Assembly (NCBI GenBank): GCA_002309345.1
Contig: DBWZ01000018.1
Span: forward strand, 240-6,821
Source: Pseudobutyrivibrio sp. UBA1225
Lineage (GTDB): Bacteria; Bacillota; Clostridia; Lachnospirales; Lachnospiraceae
Direction of reading: 5' to 3'
Length of the DNA: 6,582 nucleotides
Positions 1 to 6,115 of the stretch are shown in pieces. The notes under the pieces are model-generated. The model did no database searches. It had not been told where the DNA came from and saw only the letters and a program-made list of their open reading frames with translations. Each line of letters begins with the position of its first letter. The stretch's first letter is position 1. Both the position numbers and the translations under genes were made by a program.

Positions 1-30
1 TGGATAATGCCAACGTAGGGATGCCTATTA
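1..30 (+). promoter_or_regulatory. TPP riboswitch (THI-box), 3' part only, cut by window edge
   Basis: Bases 1-21 match the highly conserved 3' half of the thiamine pyrophosphate aptamer (TGGATAATGCCAaCGTAGGG; family consensus UGGAUAAUGCCAGCGUAGGGA, with one G-to-A change). The CTGAGA-containing 5' half must lie just upstream of the window. By analogy with known aptamers, CCTATTA at 24-30 is the probable 3' strand of closing helix P1. The element precedes a complete thi operon and is followed by a strong terminator, the usual Gram-positive arrangement in which TPP binding causes premature termination. Identity is seen in the sequence; the direction of control is inferred from the family. Confidence 0.93.
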
Positions 31-57
31 CAAGTAGGAATATGTGAACGATTGCGC

Positions 58-89
58 AGAGAGTACCCAAATTGGGTACTCTCTTTTTT
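58..89 (+). terminator. Intrinsic terminator, expression platform of the TPP riboswitch
   Basis: GAGAGTACCC (59-68) and GGGTACTCTC (74-83) form a perfect 10-bp stem, extendable by A58-T84, around the five-base loop AAATT. A run of six T (84-89) follows directly. The structure sits between the aptamer and the first thi gene, with no coding sequence before it to terminate. It is therefore best read as the riboswitch-controlled attenuator of the operon. I could not see a clear antiterminator strand in the part of the leader present. Confidence 0.93.
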
Positions 90-145
90 GATATTAGGAA
101 ATTTGTTTTTGCTAGTAAGTGAAGACGATGTGTTAGGAGAAAACT

Positions 146-772
146 ATGGAATTTGATACAACACTTTATTTTATTACGGATAGTACAGGCTTTGATGAGG
201 AAGAGTTTCTGCGACGAGTAGACAAAGCGTTGCAGGGTGGCGTAACCATTATGCAGCTGCGTGAGAAAAACAGAACAACTAGAGAGTATATCGACCTTGC
301 TATAAAGGTGCATGAAATCGCTCAAAAGTATAACGTACCTTTAATCATCGATGATCGAGTTGATGTGATGTTGGCATCGGGAGCCGAGGGCGTGCATGTA
401 GGGGCCGAGGATATGCCAGTGGCGACGGCGCGAAAGCTTATTGGTGATGATAGGATTCTTGGTGCTACCGCTAAAACAGTTCCTGTGGCGACGGCAGCCT
501 ATGAGGCAGGCGCAGATTATTTGGGCGTGGGAGCGATTTATCCTACAACGACAAAAGTTAAGACAGTGCTAACTTCTACTGAGACTTTGAAAGATATTTG
601 TAATGCTGTACCAATCAAGGTTAATGCAATAGGCGGGCTTAATCCTTCAAATATGGATGTGCTTGCAGGAATTCCAATAGATGGAGTATGTGCAGTATCT
701 GCAATCATGAAGGCAGATGACCCAACGGCTGCAGCATCAGCCATAAAGGAAAAGTTCCTGGATATTAGATGA
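146..772 (+). CDS. thiE: Thiamine-phosphate synthase ThiE
   Basis: The 208-residue TIM-barrel enzyme couples HMP pyrophosphate with thiazole phosphate (or its carboxylate) to give thiamine phosphate and pyrophosphate in the cytoplasm. Family signatures are in order: QLREK (37-41) for pyrimidine and pyrophosphate contacts, DDR (69-71), GVHVGAEDM (82-90), GATAKT (106-111), the phosphate-binding GVGAIYPTTTK (127-137), NAIGGL (160-165) and GVCAVSAI (180-187). Length is normal for ThiE. The ATG at 146 has an AGGAGA ribosome site at 135-140 with a five-base gap. It is the first gene after the TPP riboswitch and terminator, so its expression should fall when TPP is plentiful. A 68-base gap without recognisable signals separates it from thiD. 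Confidence 0.96.
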   Translation: MEFDTTLYFITDSTGFDEEEFLRRVDKALQGGVTIMQLREKNRTTREYIDLAIKVHEIAQKYNVPLIIDDRVDVMLASGAEGVHVGAEDMPVATARKLIGDDRILGATAKTVPVATAAYEAGADYLGVGAIYPTTTKVKTVLTSTETLKDICNAVPIKVNAIGGLNPSNMDVLAGIPIDGVCAVSAIMKADDPTAAASAIKEKFLDIR

Positions 773-840
773 TTTGTTATGGATTGATTTTAAAAATATA
801 GTCAATGAGTTAGAGATTATTAGTAAAACAGGAGAAAAAT

Positions 841-1617
841 ATGAAAGTAGTTTTATCTATTGCGGGGAGTGACTCAAGCGGAGGTGCAGGCATACAAGCA
901 GATTTAAAGACTATGTGCGCTCACGGTGTTTTTGGAATGACAGCCATCACGGCGTTGACAGCTCAAAACACAACTGGGGTTACGGGCATAGTTGAATCAG
1001 CTCCAGAATTTTTGGATGCACAAATCAAGGCTTGCCTTTCGGATATTCCTGCGGATGCAGTCAAAATTGGCATGCTGCCATCCGCTGAGCAGGTGCAAGT
1101 GGTCGCTGAAAATATAAAAGAGTTTGGAATCAACAATTTGGTGGTGGATCCAGTGATGGTTGCAACCAGTGGAAGTAAATTGATACAAGATTCAACAAGC
1201 AAAACGATGGCTGAGTTGCTATTTCCAATTAGCAAAGTAATCACCCCAAATATTCCAGAGTCCGAGGCGTTAACAGGAGTTAAAATTTCATCGAAGAAAG
1301 ACATGGAAAAGGCGGCGCAAACACTTGGTGATAAGTATGGCTGCGCAGTTTTAGTAAAGGGTGGCCACAACGTAATGGATGCTTGCGATGTGCTTTATCA
1401 AGACGGAAAAATCACTTGGTTTGAGGGACAACGGATTGATAATCCTAATACTCATGGTACCGGTTGTACTTTGTCTAGTGCAATTGCAAGTAATCTTGCA
1501 TTGGGACACGATTTGCAAGACGCAATTGCAAGAGCAAAAGACTATATAACAAAAGCAATAGCCTATGGACTTAATTTGGGACAGGGTTCGGGACCTTTGT
1601 GCCACTTAGTGAGTTAA
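841..1617 (+). CDS. thiD: Hydroxymethylpyrimidine (phosphate) kinase ThiD
   Basis: The 258-residue ribokinase-fold enzyme phosphorylates HMP and HMP-P to HMP-PP, the pyrimidine substrate of ThiE. Visible signatures are the N-terminal substrate loop GSDSSGGAGIQADLK (9-23), HGVFG with TAQNT (28-44), VKIGML (74-79), VVDPVMVATSG (101-111), the ITPNIPE segment (134-140) and the anion-hole/ATP motif THGTGCTLS (204-212), in which Cys209 matches the residue near the HMP phosphoryl site. No ThiE fusion or ThiM-like features are seen. The ATG at 841 has AGGAG at 830-834 with a six-base gap. It works directly between ThiC and ThiE and can also salvage exogenous HMP. The C-terminal end is intact and length is usual for the family. 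Confidence 0.96.
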   Translation: MKVVLSIAGSDSSGGAGIQADLKTMCAHGVFGMTAITALTAQNTTGVTGIVESAPEFLDAQIKACLSDIPADAVKIGMLPSAEQVQVVAENIKEFGINNLVVDPVMVATSGSKLIQDSTSKTMAELLFPISKVITPNIPESEALTGVKISSKKDMEKAAQTLGDKYGCAVLVKGGHNVMDACDVLYQDGKITWFEGQRIDNPNTHGTGCTLSSAIASNLALGHDLQDAIARAKDYITKAIAYGLNLGQGSGPLCHLVS

Positions 1618-1654
1618 CAAATGAATAAAATATAAAACTTCCTCTTGGGGGATG

Positions 1655-1661
1655 AAAGGAG
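1655..1661 (+). promoter_or_regulatory. Ribosome binding site that fixes the thiS start
   Basis: AAAGGAG lies four bases before the ATG at 1666. The reading frame also opens at a TTG at 1645, but that codon has no ribosome site, and starting there would translate this Shine-Dalgarno sequence as protein. The ATG at 1666 is therefore preferred, and the resulting protein starts where ThiS proteins normally do. Confidence 0.85.
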
Positions 1662-1665
1662 TGCT

Positions 1666-1860
1666 ATGGTTTTTATCAGCGGAAAAGAACACGAATACGT
1701 AAATGCGAATTTATCTGATGTTCTAAAGGAACTAAATTATAACAAAGACACTATCGCAGTAGAGATAAACGAAGAAATAGTTCCAAAAGCAACCTACGAC
1801 GAAACCGTCATAAAGGATGGTGATGTTGTAGAGGTTGTAAGCTTTGTAGGTGGAGGTTGA
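1666..1860 (+). CDS. thiS: Sulfur carrier protein ThiS
   Basis: A 64-residue beta-grasp (ubiquitin-like) protein carries sulfur for thiazole formation. ThiF adenylates its C-terminal glycine, a thiocarboxylate is formed there, and ThiG consumes it. The protein ends in Gly-Gly-Gly, so the required terminal Gly-Gly is present with no extension. Other family marks are the N-terminal strand MVFISGKEHE, the LSDVLKEL helix (16-23), IAVEINEEIVPK (30-41) and the DGDVVEVVSFVGGG tail (51-64). The start is taken at the ATG at 1666 rather than the upstream TTG at 1645, because of the ribosome site at 1655-1661. It sits immediately before thiF, its activating enzyme, and its last codons overlap the thiF ribosome site. 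Confidence 0.95.
   Translation: MVFISGKEHEYVNANLSDVLKELNYNKDTIAVEINEEIVPKATYDETVIKDGDVVEVVSFVGGG
1852..1856 (+). promoter_or_regulatory. thiF ribosome binding site inside the thiS Gly-tail codons
   Basis: GGAGG at 1852-1856 is made by the last glycine codons of thiS (GGT GGA GGT, then TGA at 1858-1860). It lies six bases before the ATG at 1863, an ideal gap. The only alternative is the TTG at 1857, which directly abuts the GGAGG and is too close. Translation of thiF is therefore probably coupled to termination of thiS translation. Confidence 0.8.
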
Positions 1861-1862
1861 AA

Positions 1863-2489
1863 ATGATTCCTTCTAAACAAGAGTTTTACGATGCCCTAGC
1901 GGCGCGCCATGGAGCAGATAATCAAAAAAAGCTTGATGGTGCTACAGTGGCAATATGTGGTCTCGGGGGATTGGGGTCCAACATAGCTATCTGCTTGGCA
2001 CGAGCAGGTGTAGGTCGACTCATTCTAATAGATTTCGATCAGGTGGATGTGACAAACCTCCACAGGCAGCAGTACAAGATAAACCAGGTTGGGATGAACA
2101 AGACAGATGCTTTAGCAGAAAATCTTAGGGAAATAAATCCTTACATATTAATAGAAACTCATCAGGTGATGATTACAGAAGGCAATGCTTTAGAGTTAAC
2201 CAAGGATGCGGATATCGTCTGCGAAGCCTTTGACAAGGCTGAGAGTAAAGCAATGCTTGTGAATACCATCCTTGAAAAGGCACCTGATAGGTACATTTTA
2301 TCCAGCTCTGGCATGGCTGGATTTTCAGATGCAAACCTTATTACGACTAAACGAATTTCCGAAAAGTTTTATTTATCAGGGGATTCAGTTAGCGACGTCA
2401 ACGACGGAATAGGCTTGATATCATCTAGGGTTATGGTGTGTGCAGGTCACGAGGCCCACAAAGTTTTACAGATAATTATAAGCTCTTAG
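1863..2489 (+). CDS. thiF: ThiS adenylyltransferase ThiF (short form)
   Basis: The 208-residue E1-like enzyme adenylates the ThiS C-terminus with ATP, the first step in loading sulfur. It has the nucleotide-binding loop ICGLGGLGSN (31-40), the acidic LIDFDQVD strand (56-62), NLHRQQ (65-70) with the catalytic-type arginine, and Lys80 in the following helix. It is shorter than the roughly 250-residue enterobacterial ThiF and lacks the paired CxxC zinc-binding motifs. This fits the compact ThiF family 2 type found in clostridia. The ATG at 1863 is chosen over the TTG at 1857 on ribosome-site spacing. It follows thiS with two bases between the stop and this ATG. Membership of the wider E1/HesA/MoeB superfamily is certain; the ThiF assignment rests on its position between thiS and thiG. 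Confidence 0.93.
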   Translation: MIPSKQEFYDALAARHGADNQKKLDGATVAICGLGGLGSNIAICLARAGVGRLILIDFDQVDVTNLHRQQYKINQVGMNKTDALAENLREINPYILIETHQVMITEGNALELTKDADIVCEAFDKAESKAMLVNTILEKAPDRYILSSSGMAGFSDANLITTKRISEKFYLSGDSVSDVNDGIGLISSRVMVCAGHEAHKVLQIIISS

Positions 2490-2501
2490 TAGAAATAATA
2501 G

Positions 2502-2520
2502 CTTCCCCATAGAGGGGAGG
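2502..2520 (+). other. Intergenic hairpin between thiF and thiG
   Basis: CTTCCCC (2502-2508) pairs with GGGGAGG (2514-2520) in a seven-base stem with one T-G wobble and the loop ATAGA. No T-run follows, so it is not a standard terminator. It lies in the 60-base thiF-thiG gap, upstream of the thiG ribosome site. It could mark an RNA processing or stability point that adjusts thiG-thiH-thiC levels relative to thiS-thiF. That role is inference only. Confidence 0.5.
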
Positions 2521-2549
2521 ACTGATTAGGAGCAGAGAAAGGAGTTCTA

Positions 2550-3317
2550 ATGAACGACGACAAATTAGTAATTGCAGGACATGAATTTAACTCGCGCTTC
2601 ATATTAGGTTCAGGCAAGTATTCAATGAATCTAATAGAGGCTGCGGTAAAGGATGCAGGTGCAGAGATAATCACTTTGGCTGTGCGAAGAACAAACACCA
2701 AGGACGAGGAAAACATCCTGGATTTTATTCCAAAGAATGTAACCTTACTTCCTAATACTAGCGGTGCAAGAGATGCAAAAGAGGCTGTCAGAATAGCCAG
2801 ACTGGCAAGGGAGTTAGGCTGTGGTGATTTTGTAAAAATAGAAATCATGAGAGATACCAAGTATCTTCTTCCAGATAACTACGAGACGATAAAGGCAACA
2901 GAAATCCTTGCTAAAGAGGGCTTTGTGGTAATGCCTTATATGTATCCAGATCTGAATGTGGCAAGAGAGCTTGCAAATGTTGGGGCGGCATCTATCATGC
3001 CTTTGGCATCACCAATAGGTTCAAACAAAGGCTTGGCCACCAAGGAATTCATTCAGATTTTGATAGATGAAATTGATTTACCAATAATAGTTGATGCGGG
3101 AATAGGCAAGCCATCCCAGGCCTGTGAGGCGATGGAGATGGGAGCAGCAGCAATCATGGCAAACACAGCTTTGGCTACTGCAGGAGATTTGACCATGATG
3201 GCCTCCGCATTCAAAGATGCAATCGAAGCAGGTAGAAAGGCTTACCTTGCAGGGCTTGGAAGAGTTTTGACTCGCGGAGCTCAAGCCTCAGATCCTCTAA
3301 CAGGATTTTTGCGTTAG
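2550..3317 (+). CDS. thiG: Thiazole synthase ThiG
   Basis: The 255-residue TIM-barrel enzyme builds the thiazole ring from 1-deoxy-D-xylulose 5-phosphate, dehydroglycine (from ThiH) and ThiS thiocarboxylate. The sequence shows the opening strand SRFILGSGKY (15-24), LAVRR (43-47), LLPNTSG (66-72), the FVKIE strand with Lys96 in the position of the Schiff-base lysine, GFVVMPY (124-130), MPLASPIGSN (150-159) and IIVDAGIGKPSQA (179-191), followed by NTALA (205-209). These phosphate- and substrate-binding segments are all intact and length is normal. ATG 2550 has AAAGGAG at 2538-2544 with a five-base gap. Its stop codon overlaps the thiH ribosome site, matching the ThiG-ThiH partnership known for the pathway. 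Confidence 0.97.
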   Translation: MNDDKLVIAGHEFNSRFILGSGKYSMNLIEAAVKDAGAEIITLAVRRTNTKDEENILDFIPKNVTLLPNTSGARDAKEAVRIARLARELGCGDFVKIEIMRDTKYLLPDNYETIKATEILAKEGFVVMPYMYPDLNVARELANVGAASIMPLASPIGSNKGLATKEFIQILIDEIDLPIIVDAGIGKPSQACEAMEMGAAAIMANTALATAGDLTMMASAFKDAIEAGRKAYLAGLGRVLTRGAQASDPLTGFLR

Positions 3318-3326
3318 GAGGCAGTT

Positions 3327-4580
3327 ATGGAAAACAACTTTTTAATAGACTCAGACCAACTGACAGAAACAGGCTTGAAACGCAAACATCAGCTTGAGAC
3401 TGATCCATCCGCAAGGATTAATCATATGGAATACCTACCTGGGATGGACGTCATAGATTCAGATATTCGTAAATGCGTTATGGAGCAATTTGATTCATAC
3501 GACTACAGCAAATATACAGCCGCAGATGTTCGAAGGGCATTGGCCAAGGATAAATGCTCAGTCGAGGATTTTAAAGCACTTTTATCACCGGCGGCGGAGC
3601 CTTTCCTAGAGCAGATGGCGGAGAAAGCCCAAAGAGAAACAAGCAAGCACTTCGGAAATACGGTATATCTTTTTACACCGATTTACATTGCAAACTATTG
3701 TGAAAATTACTGCGTATACTGCGGATTCAATTGCTATAACAAAATAAAGAGATTGAAGCTTAGTTACGAGCAGATTGAGCACGAAATGAAAATCATTGCA
3801 GAAAGCGGAATGGAAGAAATTCTTATCTTGACTGGCGAAAGTCCAGCTAAATCAGATGTTAAATACATTGGCGAAGCCTGCAAGATTGCTCGTAAGTATT
3901 TTCGAATGGTAGGTATTGAGATTTATCCAGTCAACGTTGAGGATTACAAATATCTCCACGAATGTGGGGTTGACTATGTAACAGTCTTTCAGGAGACGTA
4001 TGACAGCGATAAATACGAAACTCTACATTTGATGGGCAACAAGCGAATTTGGCCATACCGATTCGATGCCCAGGAGCGTGCGCTTATGGGAGGCATGAGA
4101 GGAGTTGCGTTTTCAGCACTTCTTGGACTTTCTGATTTTCGAAAAGATGCTTTGGCCTCTGCGTTACATGTGTACTATCTGCAGCGCAAATATCCATATG
4201 CGGAGATGTCATTGTCGTGTCCAAGGCTTCGACCAATCATCAATAACGACACGATTAATCCCTTGGATGTTGGCGAAAAGCAGCTGTGCCAGATACTATG
4301 CGCCTATAGAATCTTTCTGCCGTTTTGCGGAATCACTGTTTCATCAAGAGAGACCGCGCAGTTTAGAAATGGAATAGTAAAAATTGCGGCAACCAAGGTA
4401 TCGGCGGGAGTCTCAACTGGAATAGGCGACCACGAAGAAAAATATACTGGGGAGCAATCTAATGATCCATCCGGAGATGAGCAATTTGAAATTTCTGATG
4501 GCAGAAGCTTAGGCAAGATGTATGTAGATATTTCGGATGAAGGTCTGCAACCAGTTTTTAATGATTATATATATGTATAG
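3327..4580 (+). CDS. thiH: 2-iminoacetate synthase ThiH (radical SAM)
   Basis: A 417-residue radical SAM tyrosine lyase cleaves tyrosine to dehydroglycine (2-iminoacetate) and p-cresol, supplying the C2-N unit of the thiazole without oxygen. The 4Fe-4S motif is CENYCVYC, with Cys125, Cys129 and Cys132 (Cx3Cx2C). Further marks are the SAM-binding-type LTGES segment (168-172), VGIEIYPV (195-202), YVTVFQETYD (217-226) and the late SLSCPRLRP (295-303). It is about 40 residues longer than the 377-residue E. coli ThiH, with the extra length at the N-terminus. The related hydrogenase maturase HydG was considered, but its extra C-terminal cluster cysteines are absent and the neighbours are all thi genes. 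AGGAGG at 3316-3321 overlaps the thiG stop and lies five bases before the ATG. Confidence 0.95.
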   Translation: MENNFLIDSDQLTETGLKRKHQLETDPSARINHMEYLPGMDVIDSDIRKCVMEQFDSYDYSKYTAADVRRALAKDKCSVEDFKALLSPAAEPFLEQMAEKAQRETSKHFGNTVYLFTPIYIANYCENYCVYCGFNCYNKIKRLKLSYEQIEHEMKIIAESGMEEILILTGESPAKSDVKYIGEACKIARKYFRMVGIEIYPVNVEDYKYLHECGVDYVTVFQETYDSDKYETLHLMGNKRIWPYRFDAQERALMGGMRGVAFSALLGLSDFRKDALASALHVYYLQRKYPYAEMSLSCPRLRPIINNDTINPLDVGEKQLCQILCAYRIFLPFCGITVSSRETAQFRNGIVKIAATKVSAGVSTGIGDHEEKYTGEQSNDPSGDEQFEISDGRSLGKMYVDISDEGLQPVFNDYIYV

Positions 4581-4592
4581 AAGGAGATTAGA

Positions 4593-5900
4593 ATGAAAAA
4601 ATATACTACACAAATGGACGCTGCAAGACAGGGCATCATCACACCGGAGATGGAGATTGTTGCAAAGAAGGAGTACCGCACACCAGAGGAAATCAGAGAT
4701 TTAGTTGCTGATGGGCAGGTGGCTATTCCTGCAAACAAGAATCACAAGTGTATTAATCCAGAGGGTGTGGGAAGCATGCTTCGCACCAAAATCAACGTCA
4801 ACCTGGGGGTATCTCGCGACTGCAAGGATTATGATATTGAGATGCAAAAGGTGATGGCCGCTGTCGACATGGGCGCTGAGGCAATCATGGATTTATCTAG
4901 CCACGGCGACACAATTCCATTTCGCCGCAAGCTCATATCGGAGTGTCCTGCTATGATTGGAACTGTTCCAATCTACGACAGTGTCATCCATTATCAGCGC
5001 GACTTGGCAACACTTACAGCTAAGGATTTCATCGATGTTGTAAGACTTCATGCTGAAGATGGAGTTGATTTTGTGACACTTCACTGTGGAATCACAAGAA
5101 AGACTATCGATCAGATTAAGAAGCACAAACGAAAAATGAACATCGTCAGCCGCGGTGGTTCACTTATCTTTGCATGGATGACAATGACAGGTGAGGAGAA
5201 TCCATTCTACGAATACTATGATGAGATTCTTGAGATTTGTCGCGAACATGATGTGACAATCTCTCTTGGAGATGCTTGCCGTCCTGGTTGTTTGGCAGAT
5301 GCATCTGACGTATGTCAGATAGAGGAGCTCGTTCGTCTTGGTGAGCTTACAAAGCGGGCATGGGCTAGAGATGTTCAGGTGATGGTTGAAGGTCCAGGGC
5401 ACATGCCTATGGATGAAATCGCAGCCAACATGAAGATACAACAGAAGATTTGTATGGGTGCGCCTTTCTATGTTCTTGGACCTCTTGTTACAGATATAGC
5501 TCCTGGCTATGACCACATCACATCTGCAATCGGAGGTGCTATCGCAGCTCAAAACGGAGCAGCATTCCTTTGTTATGTGACTCCAGCAGAGCACCTGGCC
5601 CTTCCAAATGTTGATGATGTAAAGCAGGGAATTATCGCTTCAAAAATCGCGGCTCACGCAGCGGATATTGCAAAGAAAATTCCACATGCAATGGATCGTG
5701 ACAATGCAATGGCAGATGCAAGACAGTGCTTCGATTGGGATAAGCAATGGGAGTGCGCCATTGACCCAGAGACAGCCAAGGCTATCCGCGACGATCGCTC
5801 ACCGGAGTTCGATGACACATGCTCTATGTGCGGAAAATTCTGCGCAGTTCGTAGCATGAACAAGGCCCTTAGCGGGGAATATATTGATATAATTGGTTAA
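4593..5900 (+). CDS. thiC: Phosphomethylpyrimidine synthase ThiC (short form)
   Basis: The 435-residue non-canonical radical SAM enzyme rearranges aminoimidazole ribotide into HMP-P. Motifs seen are VSRGGS (185-190), SLGDACRPG (224-232), EGPGHMPMDEI (266-276) with His270, YDHITSAIGG (306-315), and TPAEH with His334. His270 and His334 fit the metal-binding histidines of the family. The C-terminal cluster motif CSMCGKFC has Cys410, Cys413 and Cys417. Its spacing is Cx2Cx3C, one residue shorter than the Cx2Cx4C of proteobacterial and plant ThiC. The protein lacks the long N-terminal domain of the roughly 630-residue E. coli enzyme, as in other clostridial and archaeal forms. AAGGAG (4581-4586) is six bases before the ATG. 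Arginine codons are mostly CGC/CGT here, unlike thiG. Confidence 0.96.
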   Translation: MKKYTTQMDAARQGIITPEMEIVAKKEYRTPEEIRDLVADGQVAIPANKNHKCINPEGVGSMLRTKINVNLGVSRDCKDYDIEMQKVMAAVDMGAEAIMDLSSHGDTIPFRRKLISECPAMIGTVPIYDSVIHYQRDLATLTAKDFIDVVRLHAEDGVDFVTLHCGITRKTIDQIKKHKRKMNIVSRGGSLIFAWMTMTGEENPFYEYYDEILEICREHDVTISLGDACRPGCLADASDVCQIEELVRLGELTKRAWARDVQVMVEGPGHMPMDEIAANMKIQQKICMGAPFYVLGPLVTDIAPGYDHITSAIGGAIAAQNGAAFLCYVTPAEHLALPNVDDVKQGIIASKIAAHAADIAKKIPHAMDRDNAMADARQCFDWDKQWECAIDPETAKAIRDDRSPEFDDTCSMCGKFCAVRSMNKALSGEYIDIIG

Positions 5901-5920
5901 TAGAAATAGTGGCTAAGATT

Positions 5921-5959
5921 AAAGAGTTCATAATGGAGAGCTTTCATTATGAGCTCTTT
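5921..5959 (+). terminator. Long hairpin, probable end of the thi transcript
   Basis: AAAGAGTTCATAATG (5921-5935) pairs with CATTATGAGCTCTTT (5945-5959) over 15 positions with one T-G wobble, around a nine-base loop (5936-5944). It starts 20 bases after the thiC stop codon. The only T-rich tract is CTCTTT at the base of the stem itself, and GCTAATTG follows, so this is not a textbook U-tail terminator. It could also act for transcription from the other side, or mainly protect the 3' end of the mRNA. Its position between the operon and a fresh promoter favours a terminator. Confidence 0.65.
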
Positions 5960-5989
5960 GCTAATTGAGAAAAATAATTGATATTAAGG

Positions 5990-6018
5990 TTGACAAAGAA
6001 GATTTTGTCACCTATTAT
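5990..6018 (+). promoter_or_regulatory. Sigma-A/sigma-70 type promoter for the small membrane protein gene
   Basis: TTGACA (5990-5995, perfect -35) and TATTAT (6013-6018, one mismatch in the -10) are separated by exactly 17 bases. AT-rich sequence with A-runs (5966-5985) lies upstream, like an UP element. Transcription would start near 6024-6026, giving a leader of about 90 bases before the ATG at 6116. It sits just after the thi operon hairpin, so the downstream genes form a separate unit. Confidence 0.82.
5991..6010 (+). promoter_or_regulatory. Candidate operator: inverted repeat filling the promoter spacer
   Basis: TGACAAA (5991-5997) and TTTGTCA (6004-6010) are perfect inverted 7-bp arms around GAAGAT. 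Flanking AGG (5987-5989) and CCT (6011-6013) extend the symmetry if one extra T at 5990 is allowed. The repeat overlaps the -35 and fills the spacer up to the -10, the place where a dimeric repressor would exclude RNA polymerase. The 17-base spacer argues against a MerR-type activator, which normally works on 19-20 base spacers. No regulator gene is visible in the window, so the binding protein is unknown. Confidence 0.55.
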
Positions 6019-6027
6019 CCTTGAAGG

Positions 6028-6077
6028 GTAGTTAGTTTCAACTACACCGCGTGGGATATAGGAGATTATAGCCTATA
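6028..6077 (+). other. Structured 5' leader with two small hairpins
   Basis: GTAGTT (6028-6033) pairs with AACTAC (6040-6045) around a six-base loop, and TATAGG (6057-6062) pairs with CCTATA (6072-6077) around a nine-base loop. Both lie in the predicted untranslated leader between the promoter and the ATG at 6116. Neither is followed by a T-run. I do not recognise a known riboswitch class in this leader. Confidence 0.35.
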
Positions 6078-6115
6078 AATCAAGTTTATTTATCAAATAC
6101 GATAGGAATAGAGCA

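Noticed and set aside
784..812. Possible promoter before thiD (TTGATT with AT-rich sequence downstream)
   Set aside because: At 17 bases spacing the -10 would be GAGTTA, a poor match; thiD is better read as part of the riboswitch-controlled operon.
963..1370. 135-residue open frame on the - strand inside thiD
   Set aside because: It is antisense to conserved ThiD sequence with no promoter or ribosome site supporting it.
1645..1665. Longer ThiS starting at TTG 1645, adding seven residues
   Set aside because: No ribosome site precedes it, and the added codons include the Shine-Dalgarno sequence for the ATG at 1666.
1857..1862. ThiF start at TTG 1857
   Set aside because: It touches the GGAGG directly, leaving no gap for initiation; the ATG at 1863 has a six-base gap.
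4105..4377. 90-residue open frame inside thiH, + strand
   Set aside because: It lies fully within thiH in another frame, has no convincing ribosome site, and overlaps conserved ThiH sequence.
3327..4580. HydG (hydrogenase maturase) instead of ThiH
   Set aside because: The C-terminal cysteine cluster of HydG is absent and the gene lies between thiG and thiC.
5160..5594. 144-residue open frame on the - strand inside thiC
   Set aside because: It is antisense to strongly conserved ThiC motifs and its translation shows no recognisable domain; it is a by-product of thiC codon use.
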